Of a stretch of DNA of 64,000 bases, positions 45,016 through 53,276 are shown piece after piece. The DNA is from Fontibacillus phaseoli (GTDB lineage: Bacteria > Bacillota > Bacilli > Paenibacillales > Paenibacillaceae). The notes under the pieces were generated by a model that worked only from the letters and a program-made list of their open reading frames with translations, did no database searches and was not told the DNA's origin. The stretch's first letter is position 1, and the number at the start of each line of letters is the position of its first letter. Location: contig NZ_QPJW01000007.1 of assembly GCF_003337355.1 (NCBI RefSeq), positions 184,919-248,918 of the forward strand. Direction: 5' to 3'. The translations under genes were made by a program, and so were the position numbers.

Positions 45016-47091
45016 TTACAACTGCCCGATCCGTTCCAGCAGCCTGTAAACGACAGTGGCAGCTTCCGCTCTCGTCGTTGTGGCGCGGGCGTTGATACGG
45101 TCACCGCTACCCTCTACGAGATGCAACGATACCGCCTGTTCCACGAGCGGCAGTGCCCATGCGCTGATTGAAGCGCGATCTTCAAACTTATCCAAGCCCG
45201 CCTCTTGTTGCTGTCCTTCTCCCAGCCGTTCTTCGGCGGCACGGACTAGCATCGCCATCATTTGTTCCCGGGTGAGGGCGTCTTCAGGTCTGAACAGCCC
45301 TTGATCGCCTTCCGCAATGCCTGCGGCAGCGGCAGCCTCTACCCAGCCGAAGCTCCACTTCGCGGAAGCGACATCCCGGAAGGTCGGCTGCGCTGGTGTG
45401 ACCGGTGATATCCCAAGTGCGCCGGCCAGCATTTTACTGAATTGGGCCCGAGTTAAGGTATCCTTTGGCGCAAAAGCATCCGCTCCCATCCCGTCAACGA
45501 TACCGCGGGCGGCCAGCACTTCCACTTCCTTCACGGCCCAATGGCTTGAATTCAGATCTCCAAAGCTTACCTTCCGCAGCAGCACGGCATAGGTGCCGGA
45601 CAAACCGATCGAGGTGCGGACGATCCGTCCGTTGGAGTCAGACGTAGCCCCGCCAATATAGGTCCAATAGCCAAGTGCATTATCGTATCGATAAATGCCG
45701 AGCTTTTCCCGATGCCCCGTCCAGTAGGCCTCATCGTCGTAAGCCAGCGCAAGCTGTGCTTTTTTGCCGAAGTCTCCTGCGGCTTGAATGTTCCATACCG
45801 CTCCGGCCGCTTCCAGCACCCGCCCTTTCTCGTCCTTCAACGGTAAACCGGCACGTTCCAGCTCGGTCAGCGTGATTTCGGTTTCCTCGGCAAAAATCCC
45901 GGAGGCCACCTCCAACCGTACCCGTCCATCCTTCAAACTGGCCGTTCCGCCTTCCGGACCGATTGTAAACTTCGCAGATGCCTTCGCAGCCGAATCACCG
46001 CTCGTAGATCCGGAAGGGGATGAGCTTGACCCCGTGGAGGACGTAGGTCCCTCGCCTGCTGCCGGTCCGGTGTTATATTTGCCCAAGTCCAGTGAACCCA
46101 GCGAACCGTCCGTTTGGGCATAAACAAGACGGTCGCCGCTAAATCCTATGTATTTTTTGCCTGAACCGGTTTCACCCAGCGAATAGATCTTGGCCGTTGC
46201 CAGATTTACCCCTTTAAGTACTGCCTGTCCGCCCTCATTCACCAAAAATGCCGCCTGGGTGTCTCCTATCGACATAAAGGCGTATTCCTCCTGTTTACTG
46301 GTCATCGGGGTCAGATCCTGGGGCTCTGCGAGCTGGTCCTGAAGAAATACGACCGCGTATTTACTTTCCAGGCTTCCGTTCTTCTGTTTATACAGCACAT
46401 ATTCGCCGTTCGTCACAAACCAGTCCACCGCATGGCTGCCGCCCAAACTGACAAGAGAACGCGTTACCCCGCTGTCAAGCTCAAGTACGCTTAATCCGCC
46501 GTCACGAGCATTTTTGTAAATGACCCGTCCGTTAACCAGCACCGGATAACGCCCTTCGCCAAGCGAGGCTTCCGCCCCTGTTGCAAGATCATGGTAGACG
46601 ATCCGGCCGTATTTCTGGTTGTCCGACCAGACCACCCCGCTGCCGTCAACCGACGGATTAGCATATTCCCCGGCTCTGCGGTTCAGCTTCTGCTCCACCC
46701 CGGTCGAAAGGTCGTAACTGTAAATATCCCAGTTCGCCGACGCAGGATCCTGATCTCCTTTATCTGCCCAGACGACCGTCGTTCCTTGGATATAAGGCAC
46801 ATCCTTCGCCGTATTCCGGGTTGTGATTGCTTTTACGGAACCGGTCACCTCGTCACGAGTATAAATCTGGGTCTCCCCGTCCACAGCCCTATTCAGCCAC
46901 ACGACAGTCCCGCCGGAGACGCTGGAGTCGGACTTACTTACCGCTCCGCTCATGACCGCGCCTTCCGCTGCCGCCGTTCTAGCCGGAACAACTGTCAATG
47001 CGCCCGAACTTCCCGCCAGACATGCCGCAGCCCACAGTAGACATAAGCGTCTCCAGTTACGCGTTCCTTTTCTTGTTGGTAACTCATTCAT
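45016..47091 (-). CDS. Secreted beta-propeller-like protein with three SLH domains
   Basis: A 691-residue surface protein. After a signal peptide (about 1-42), residues 50-350 contain repeated strands with VVWxxxxxGxxxIYxxDLxTG, like TolB/YncE-type propeller blades. A Ser/Gly spacer follows (about 355-385), then a ZU5-like beta domain (KFTIGPEGGTASL, about 390-500). Three SLH domains at about 510-560, 572-625 and 637-690 bind it to secondary wall polymer. It ends only about 35 bases before the RHS gene and is probably its operon partner, perhaps anchoring or presenting the toxin. The start directly follows TTAAGGG, which is closer than usual. Confidence 0.85.
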   Translation of the reverse strand: MNELPTRKGTRNWRRLCLLWAAACLAGSSGALTVVPARTAAAEGAVMSGAVSKSDSSVSGGTVVWLNRAVDGETQIYTRDEVTGSVKAITTRNTAKDVPYIQGTTVVWADKGDQDPASANWDIYSYDLSTGVEQKLNRRAGEYANPSVDGSGVVWSDNQKYGRIVYHDLATGAEASLGEGRYPVLVNGRVIYKNARDGGLSVLELDSGVTRSLVSLGGSHAVDWFVTNGEYVLYKQKNGSLESKYAVVFLQDQLAEPQDLTPMTSKQEEYAFMSIGDTQAAFLVNEGGQAVLKGVNLATAKIYSLGETGSGKKYIGFSGDRLVYAQTDGSLGSLDLGKYNTGPAAGEGPTSSTGSSSSPSGSTSGDSAAKASAKFTIGPEGGTASLKDGRVRLEVASGIFAEETEITLTELERAGLPLKDEKGRVLEAAGAVWNIQAAGDFGKKAQLALAYDDEAYWTGHREKLGIYRYDNALGYWTYIGGATSDSNGRIVRTSIGLSGTYAVLLRKVSFGDLNSSHWAVKEVEVLAARGIVDGMGADAFAPKDTLTRAQFSKMLAGALGISPVTPAQPTFRDVASAKWSFGWVEAAAAAGIAEGDQGLFRPEDALTREQMMAMLVRAAEERLGEGQQQEAGLDKFEDRASISAWALPLVEQAVSLHLVEGSGDRINARATTTRAEAATVVYRLLERIGQL

Positions 47092-47224
47092 CCCTTAACA
47101 ATCCCTCCATTCTTTATAAGACATAGTTCCTAAATCCTGTATCCTATGCCTTATATATATATCGGAAGTATGAATTGGAAAACAAAGGACATCAATTTTA
47201 AATAGTAAAAAATACCTATACAAA

Positions 47225-47252
47225 AAACAGCAGTCCGCTATAGCGAACTGCC
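47225..47252 (-). terminator. Terminator after the beta-mannosidase gene
   Basis: Stem GCAGTTCGC / (A)GCGGACTGC followed by T6 on the minus strand, 16 bases past the gene end. Confidence 0.8.
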
Positions 47253-47267
47253 GCACTCTTTTATTAA

Positions 47268-49826
47268 TCAAATTGTGAAATCTCGCATCGACCGAACGGT
47301 CAAAGTTCCCGGTGAACCCAGAACAAAAGCCGCCTCGCTGTCGCTGCCGCCTCGGCGCCGGAATTCAACCGTCACCGGCTGCCCCGGAATCAGATCGAAG
47401 AAATTGTCCGTGAAGATTCCTTCCTCTTCGGCCTGCAGCCATACTTGTCTGGCAAGCTTATCCGCTTGCAGCGTGAACGTACTGCCGCCTTTGCCAGAAA
47501 CCTCGGTAACCGTAATCGCCGCATCCGGCAACACCAACTCCCGGGATCTTTCAAAATAGACATGCCGGTTGGCCATTACCTGGCCATCGCCAGCTTCCAG
47601 GCTGACATGCAGGACAGCTGACTTGCGATCATGCCCGTCCAGCAGATCCGCCGACGGAAGACGGTGCACGACTGTCGCGGAATCGGCACCCAGGTTGACG
47701 TTATGCAACTGTTCCGCCAGCAGCTTGCCATCGAAATCATACAGCGCCAGGCGAAGCTTGGCCTGCAGCTCCTCCTGCAGGTCGGAAACGGCGTGAATCA
47801 CCAGATTTGCACCCGGCGCCAGTGAACCGTCCACCGACAGCATAACTTCGCGGAAGCTGCGCCGCACGATATATTGCAGCGCTTTCCAGCGGCCGTAGTA
47901 GTCCATGCCCGCCCAGGAGGCGACCGGCCAGCAATCGTTCATCTGCCAATAGAGCGTACCCATGCAGAACGGCTTATTTCTACGATGCGCTTCGATCGCA
48001 GTTTGAATCGCTTCGGCCTGCAACACCTGGCTCATGTACAGAAACGACTTGAAATCGCGCGGCTCCGGTAAATATTGCTCCATATATTCCTTGATGAGCT
48101 GGTTGCCCCTGCCGTTCTTCTGATGGGCCAGCATCACTTCCGATTCAAGCTCGAGTTGCTCCTCTGTAGCGTACTTAAGCACGGAAGACAATTCAGGGAA
48201 GGATTGGAACCCGTATTCGCTCATGAACCGTCCCACGCGTTCGTTATAATTCGAGAAGGGTTCGACAGAGTGCCATACGCCCCAGTAGTGCACATCTCCC
48301 TCGCCCGTCACTTGGATCGCGTGCTGACGATCGTCGCCCGTCAGCACCCGCATAGGGGAAGACGGCCAATAAGCCACGCCGCCGCCCAAGCGCTCCACAA
48401 TTTCTGGCAGCAGCTTATGGAAGATCGCTTCGTAATCCGACCAAATTTTCTCCCGCTGTTCCGGGGTATAATTCTTCTTCCAACCCCAGCCGCCTTCTTC
48501 ATCAAAGTGCGCCCACGCCGAATCCATCTCGTTGTTGCCGCACCACAATGCGATACTTGGATGATTCCGCAATCGCTTCACATTATATTCGGCTTCCTTC
48601 GCGACGCTTTGCAAAAACGCCTCATCGCCGGGATACATGCTGCAGGCGAACATAAAGTCTTGCCACACCAGCAGCCCGTACTTGTCGCACAGATCGTAGA
48701 AAACGTCCTCCTCATATAACCCGCCGCCCCAGACGCGCAACATGTTCATATTAGATTCGGCGGCGGAGGCAATTTCGTGCCGGTAACGCTCGGTCGTTAC
48801 TTCCGGAATAAAGCTGTCGTTCGGAATATGGTTGGCCCCTTTGGCAAACACAGGCACCCCGTTCAGCTCGAAGCGGAAGGACGCTCCCGCGGCATCCTTT
48901 TCGCAGATTAATCTAATCTGCCGCAGACCCGTTTTGATGGACCGCTCCGCTACCTCTTTGCCATCTACATCCTTCAGGCTTGCGCTAAATTCATACATCG
49001 CCGGCTCGCCGAGTCCGCGGCACCACCACAAGCGCGGTTCCGCAAGTTCAAGCTCCAGCTCCACCGTCTGCCGTCCCTGCTTCAGAGCGACCCCTCTCTG
49101 CCAGGACATTCCGTCTGCCGCTATCGCCAGATTGCCCCGCCAATCCGCGTCGGTTTCGATTTCCACCATTGCGGTTAGCTTCGCAACCTCCGCATCCACT
49201 TTATCCTGCCGGATAAACAAATCGGTCAGGCGGGGACCGGACCAGCCGAGCAGGGAAACCTTTCTCCAAATTCCGCTGGTCACCAAGCGCGGACCCCAAT
49301 CCCAGCCGTAGTGATACGGCGCCTTGCGGGCAAACACGCTAATCCGGCGGTCTCCCAATCCGCCCAGCTCCGACTGGTCATTAGCAGCCGGGAGAGCATA
49401 GCCCAGCTTCTCCAGTTTGGGCAAGTCCTCCGAAATCGGCGAACGAAAGACGATGTTCAGAACATTCTCATCGCAAACAAGCAGTTGTTTGATCTCGGCG
49501 CTCCAGGCTCGGAACATATTATCTGCGGACAGGATATGCTCTCCGTTCAGAAACACGTCCGCATAAGTGTCCAACCCTTCGAATACTAGTTCAATATGCG
49601 AACAGGCATCCCAACTGCCATCCAACTTGAACGTCGATCGGTACTCCCAATCTTTTTTATCGATCCATTGCAAATCATGCTCGTTCGTTCCATAAAACGG
49701 ATCGGAAATTTTCCCTTGCCGCAGTAAATCACTGTGCACCGTACCCGGTACATGCGCCGTATTCCACTCTGTCTCGTCACAAGCCTTAAAGCTCCAATTG
49801 TTCAACTCCTGTTGTTGTTTGCTCAT
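47268..49826 (-). CDS. Beta-mannosidase, glycoside hydrolase family 2
   Basis: An 852-residue cytosolic enzyme that removes terminal beta-mannose from manno-oligosaccharides. It has a GH2 sugar-binding domain (about 5-170, with HVPGTVHSDLL and ISVFARKAPYHYGWDWGP), an immunoglobulin-like domain, the catalytic barrel with the acid/base glutamate in LWCGNNEMDSAW and the nucleophile in FMSEYGFQSFP, and C-terminal beta domains. GGAGGG lies two bases before the ATG at 49826. It has no signal peptide, so the substrate must be imported; the divergent ABC importer is the obvious supplier. A cre-like site lies upstream. Confidence 0.95.
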   Translation of the reverse strand: MSKQQQELNNWSFKACDETEWNTAHVPGTVHSDLLRQGKISDPFYGTNEHDLQWIDKKDWEYRSTFKLDGSWDACSHIELVFEGLDTYADVFLNGEHILSADNMFRAWSAEIKQLLVCDENVLNIVFRSPISEDLPKLEKLGYALPAANDQSELGGLGDRRISVFARKAPYHYGWDWGPRLVTSGIWRKVSLLGWSGPRLTDLFIRQDKVDAEVAKLTAMVEIETDADWRGNLAIAADGMSWQRGVALKQGRQTVELELELAEPRLWWCRGLGEPAMYEFSASLKDVDGKEVAERSIKTGLRQIRLICEKDAAGASFRFELNGVPVFAKGANHIPNDSFIPEVTTERYRHEIASAAESNMNMLRVWGGGLYEEDVFYDLCDKYGLLVWQDFMFACSMYPGDEAFLQSVAKEAEYNVKRLRNHPSIALWCGNNEMDSAWAHFDEEGGWGWKKNYTPEQREKIWSDYEAIFHKLLPEIVERLGGGVAYWPSSPMRVLTGDDRQHAIQVTGEGDVHYWGVWHSVEPFSNYNERVGRFMSEYGFQSFPELSSVLKYATEEQLELESEVMLAHQKNGRGNQLIKEYMEQYLPEPRDFKSFLYMSQVLQAEAIQTAIEAHRRNKPFCMGTLYWQMNDCWPVASWAGMDYYGRWKALQYIVRRSFREVMLSVDGSLAPGANLVIHAVSDLQEELQAKLRLALYDFDGKLLAEQLHNVNLGADSATVVHRLPSADLLDGHDRKSAVLHVSLEAGDGQVMANRHVYFERSRELVLPDAAITVTEVSGKGGSTFTLQADKLARQVWLQAEEEGIFTDNFFDLIPGQPVTVEFRRRGGSDSEAAFVLGSPGTLTVRSMRDFTI

Positions 49827-49891
49827 AAGCCCTCCATGAAAACAAGTCTTATCTCCCATTATCCCTGTTTCTCTTTAAATATCAACATATT

Positions 49892-49907
49892 TGTTAGCGC
49901 TTTGTTA
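49892..49907. promoter_or_regulatory. cre-like operator for the beta-mannosidase gene
   Basis: Read leftward it contains AAAGCGCTAACAAA, sharing the 13-base core AAGCGCTAACAAA with the perfect cre at 50051. The outer TG is missing. It lies 66 bases before the start. Confidence 0.5.
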
Positions 49908-50015
49908 GATTAAATTTAGAACAAATTATCCTTCCCTGATTACTTTCTGTAATATAATATGAAAACACACCCTTAAAACAAGACAATCCAGGACAATAAA
50001 GAATAACTCAACACA

Positions 50016-50045
50016 TTTAAAGTCCCCTAACAATTAGGTTACAAT
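50016..50045 (+). promoter_or_regulatory. Candidate promoter of the second importer operon
   Basis: TTTAAA at 50016-50021 and TACAAT at 50040-50045 with an 18-base spacer. The cre site begins 5 bases after the minus-10 box, where CcpA would block initiation. Confidence 0.5.
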
Positions 50046-50050
50046 CTATG

Positions 50051-50064
50051 TGTAAGCGCTAACA
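50051..50064. promoter_or_regulatory. Consensus cre site
   Basis: TGTAAGCGCTAACA matches the CcpA consensus TGNAANCGNWWNCA at every position. It lies just upstream of the sugar-binding lipoprotein gene at 50093. Confidence 0.85.
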
Positions 50065-50092
50065 AAAACCACAAATGAGGGGCGATGGAAGC

Positions 50093-51430
50093 ATGAAGAA
50101 GAGTGTTCTACTCACATTCCTGATGGTTTTCGCATTATCCGCCATCCTGGCAGGCTGCGGCGGCAATAACGGCAACAGCAAAGCCGGAAATACCGGAAAC
50201 ACCGGAAACTCGGGCACAACCAATGCCGCGGGAGAAAACTCCGGAGATACCGGAGGTGAAGGAACTACGGAAAAACTAAGCGGCAAGGTCACCTTCCTGA
50301 CAAACCGCACGGACATGATCGGCAAAGAGTACGACGAATACGTCAAACGCTTTAACGAGAAATATCCCGACATCAAAATCGAATTCGAAGCCAGCCAAAC
50401 CGACTACAACCAGCAAATCAAAGTACGGATGGCCAGCGGTGAGTTGCCGGATCTGATGTTCATTCCGGACATTCCGAATTCCGATCTTCCGAAATATTTT
50501 GCACCGCTTGACGATTTGCAGTTTAGCAGCGAGTTGACCTTCAAAGATTTCAAATCGTTTGACGGCAAACTTTACGGTATCACGACCGGTAACTCGACTT
50601 CCGGGATCGTATACAACAAAAAAGCATTCGCGGATGCCGGTATTACGGAAGTTCCGAAAACCTGGGACGAATTCCTGGCAGCCTGCGAAAAGTTGAAACA
50701 AAACGGCGTCATCCCGCTCTCTTCCAACTTTAAAGACAAGTGGCCGCTGGGAAGCTGGGTATACGATATGCCGCGCATCATCGAGAACAGCCAAGATTTC
50801 CCTAACGAAAGAATCAACATGGACGCTCCGTTCTCCATGGACAACGGCTACGGTAAAGCGATGATGCTGCTGAGAACCTTGTCCGAAAATGGATATCTGG
50901 AAAAAGACATTAACTCCACCAACTGGGAGCAATCCAAAAAAGATATCGCCAGCGGCAAAATGGCCATGTATTTCCTTGGAAACTGGGTCATCAACCAAGT
51001 CATCGGCGTAGGTGCCGAATCCGACAACATCGGCTTCTTCCCGCTTCCTTATGATAATTCCGGCTCGAATCGCGCGCCGTTTAACCCTGACTTTTTCTAC
51101 GCGGTGAACAAAGACAGCAAAAACCTGGAAGCGACCAAAGCTTTCCTGACCTGGATGATCGAAGAATCCGGTTACGAGGACTTCGCAGGCTTTATTTCCC
51201 CGCTGAAAGGCCGGGAATCCAAGCTGTCCCAACTGGCTGAATTCCAGGCTACCGGCGTGGAAATGCAAGAAGGCGTAGCTGATGATCCGAAGGTAATCGA
51301 GATCTCGAACAAAGCGCAAATCGACCTGCCTGCGATCGCACAGGAATTCGTACTTGCAAAAGACCCGCAATCGGTTTTCGATAAATGGAACAAAGCGTGG
51401 AACAAAGCGAAAAAAGAACTCGGTTATTAA
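50093..51430 (+). CDS. ABC importer sugar-binding lipoprotein (family 1)
   Basis: A 445-residue lipoprotein that captures an external oligosaccharide. The signal peptide ends in LAGCGG, followed by an Asn/Gly/Thr-rich linker (about 22-60). The mature domain has the family-1 features FNEKYPDIKIEFE, QIKVRMASGELPDLMF, and the C-terminal QSVFDKWNKAWNKAKKELGY. The ATG at 50093 has GAGGGG ten bases upstream; an earlier in-frame start extends into that site. It is the first gene of a rightward operon (lipoprotein, two permeases, kinase, regulator) with a perfect cre. The divergent beta-mannosidase suggests a mannose-containing substrate. Confidence 0.94.
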   Translation: MKKSVLLTFLMVFALSAILAGCGGNNGNSKAGNTGNTGNSGTTNAAGENSGDTGGEGTTEKLSGKVTFLTNRTDMIGKEYDEYVKRFNEKYPDIKIEFEASQTDYNQQIKVRMASGELPDLMFIPDIPNSDLPKYFAPLDDLQFSSELTFKDFKSFDGKLYGITTGNSTSGIVYNKKAFADAGITEVPKTWDEFLAACEKLKQNGVIPLSSNFKDKWPLGSWVYDMPRIIENSQDFPNERINMDAPFSMDNGYGKAMMLLRTLSENGYLEKDINSTNWEQSKKDIASGKMAMYFLGNWVINQVIGVGAESDNIGFFPLPYDNSGSNRAPFNPDFFYAVNKDSKNLEATKAFLTWMIEESGYEDFAGFISPLKGRESKLSQLAEFQATGVEMQEGVADDPKVIEISNKAQIDLPAIAQEFVLAKDPQSVFDKWNKAWNKAKKELGY

Positions 51431-51442
51431 TCTGCTCAGTTT

Positions 51443-51479
51443 GCAAAATGGGTTATCGGATGGCGATAATCCATTTTGC
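51443..51479 (+). terminator. Intercistronic hairpin after the binding-protein gene
   Basis: Long stem GCAAAATGG-TTATCG / CGATAA-CCATTTTGC with a 5-base loop. It probably stabilises the binding-protein message and reduces read-through to the permeases. Confidence 0.65.
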
Positions 51480-51516
51480 TTTCAATCCTCAGACGCGGAA
51501 AGAAGGGATTTAAGGA

Positions 51517-52413
51517 ATGTTCAGGACTATGACCTACAAGAAGCAAAAAAATATCATCATTTTCACGTTCCTGCTCATACCGGTTGCGTTGCTTCTGCTT
51601 TTCACCTATTACCCTGCCGCCAAGCTCGTTTTCTTCAGCTTCACGGATTGGGACGGATACAGCCCGGAGAAGCCATGGGTTGGCCTGGATAACTATAAGG
51701 AAGTGTTTTCGAATCCCGACATTTTCGGGGTCTTTACGCATAACTTCGCCTATTTTGTCATGGGATTGATCCAGAACGTCGTGGCGATTTATTTCGCCGT
51801 TGTTTTGAACGGCAGGTTGCGGGGAAGAAACGGCTTCCGGCTGCTCTTGTTCCTGCCTTATATTATGAATGGCGTCGCGGTAGCCTTTATGTTCGGTTAT
51901 GTGTTCGATACTACGCAGGGTTCGCTGAATTTGTTCCTGAACAGCATCGGGCTAACCAAGCTGGGAGAAACCAGTTGGCTCGGCACCGCCGGACTCGTCA
52001 ACTACTCGCTTGCCTCGACGGGGCTGTGGCGGTTCATGGGCTATAACATGGTCATCTATATCGCATCCCTGCAGGCTATTCCGAAGGACATTTACGAGGC
52101 GTCAAAAATCGACGGCGCGAATGCCTGGCAAACGTTCTGGCGCATTACCCTGCCCAACATGAAACCGGTCATCCAGTTGAATCTGTTCCTGACCGTAACG
52201 GGAGCGCTGGAAGTCTTCGACCTGCCGTTCGTCCTGACCAAAGGGGGGCCGGCCGGCGCGAGCCAAACCTATGTACAGCGCGTAGTCGAAACGGCCTTCG
52301 CCTTCAACAATTACGGTCTTGCGTCCGCTATGAGCATCATTCTGCTTTTCTTTGTCATTGCGGTAGTAGGACTTCAGCAATTTGTGCTTAGCAGAGGAGG
52401 AAACAACAAATGA
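51517..52413 (+). CDS. ABC importer permease (MalF-like)
   Basis: A 298-residue membrane permease with six predicted helices. The EAA loop reads YEASKIDGANAWQTFWRITLP. FTDWDGYSPEKPWVGLDNYK after the first helix is typical of carbohydrate-uptake (CUT1) permeases. AAGGGA lies 8 bases before the ATG. Its stop overlaps the start of the next permease by four bases. Confidence 0.95.
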   Translation: MFRTMTYKKQKNIIIFTFLLIPVALLLLFTYYPAAKLVFFSFTDWDGYSPEKPWVGLDNYKEVFSNPDIFGVFTHNFAYFVMGLIQNVVAIYFAVVLNGRLRGRNGFRLLLFLPYIMNGVAVAFMFGYVFDTTQGSLNLFLNSIGLTKLGETSWLGTAGLVNYSLASTGLWRFMGYNMVIYIASLQAIPKDIYEASKIDGANAWQTFWRITLPNMKPVIQLNLFLTVTGALEVFDLPFVLTKGGPAGASQTYVQRVVETAFAFNNYGLASAMSIILLFFVIAVVGLQQFVLSRGGNNK

Positions 52414-53243
52414 ACGCGAAAAAATTTACGTTAGCGGACGCGCTGAAATACCTCACTTTGCTAATTGGCGTATTCGTCGTCCTGTTTCCTCCCTATGTGG
52501 TGATCGTGAACTCTTTCAAAGCGGACGCGGAATTCAACACAGCCAGCACCATGGCCCTGCCAAAAAGCTTCTTCAACTTTGAGAACTTCAAGGTCGTCTT
52601 TGAACGGGGCGGTCTTCTTAGCGGGTTCGGCAATACGTTGATCATTATCTGCGTGGCCCTCGTATTTAACATCATGTTTGGCACGATGGTAGCTTATGTG
52701 CTGGGCCGATTTAATTTTCGAATGAAAAAAGCGGTTTTCGGCCTTTATCTGTTCGCTACCGTCATTCCCAGTATTACGACCCAGGTAGCTACCTTCGGAA
52801 TCATCAAATCGCTGGGACTGTACAACACCATGGGTGCTCCCATCATTTTGTATATCGGAGCCGATGTTATCCAGATCATCCTCTATTTGCAGTTCATCCG
52901 CAACATTCCGGTGGATCTCGACGAAAATGCCATGGTGGAAGGCGCATCGCTCTTCCGGATTTACCGGTCGATCATTTTTCCGCTGCTGACGCCGGCAACG
53001 TCGACGTTGATCATTTTGAAATCGATCAGCATTTACAATGACATGTACACCCCTTATCTTTACATGCCGAAACAGAGTCTTGGCGTCGTAACGACCGTCC
53101 TTATGCGCTTCCAAGGTATCAACATCGCCAACTGGAATTTGATCAGCGCGGCAATTCTCCTCATTTTGCTGCCGACCGTGGTGCTGTATTTCTTCCTCCA
53201 AAAATATATCTTTGAAGGAGTAGCGAGCGGTGCGGTAAAATAG
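52410..53243 (+). CDS. ABC importer permease (MalG-like)
   Basis: A 277-residue membrane permease with six predicted helices and the loop ENAMVEGASLFRIYRSIIFP in the EAA position. Its ATG overlaps the previous stop (ATGA) and has GAGGAGG upstream. The C-terminus FEGVASGAVK is typical of MalG-like proteins. No ATPase gene is in the operon, so it probably uses a shared MsmX-type ATPase. Confidence 0.95.
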   Translation: MNAKKFTLADALKYLTLLIGVFVVLFPPYVVIVNSFKADAEFNTASTMALPKSFFNFENFKVVFERGGLLSGFGNTLIIICVALVFNIMFGTMVAYVLGRFNFRMKKAVFGLYLFATVIPSITTQVATFGIIKSLGLYNTMGAPIILYIGADVIQIILYLQFIRNIPVDLDENAMVEGASLFRIYRSIIFPLLTPATSTLIILKSISIYNDMYTPYLYMPKQSLGVVTTVLMRFQGINIANWNLISAAILLILLPTVVLYFFLQKYIFEGVASGAVK

Positions 53244-53276
53244 GAGGCAATCTGCAAGAAAGGACGAGGGGTTCTT

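Noticed and set aside
50276..51370. Open frame of 364 codons opposite the second binding-protein gene
   Set aside because: It is antisense to a clear lipoprotein gene with operon partners and has no motif.
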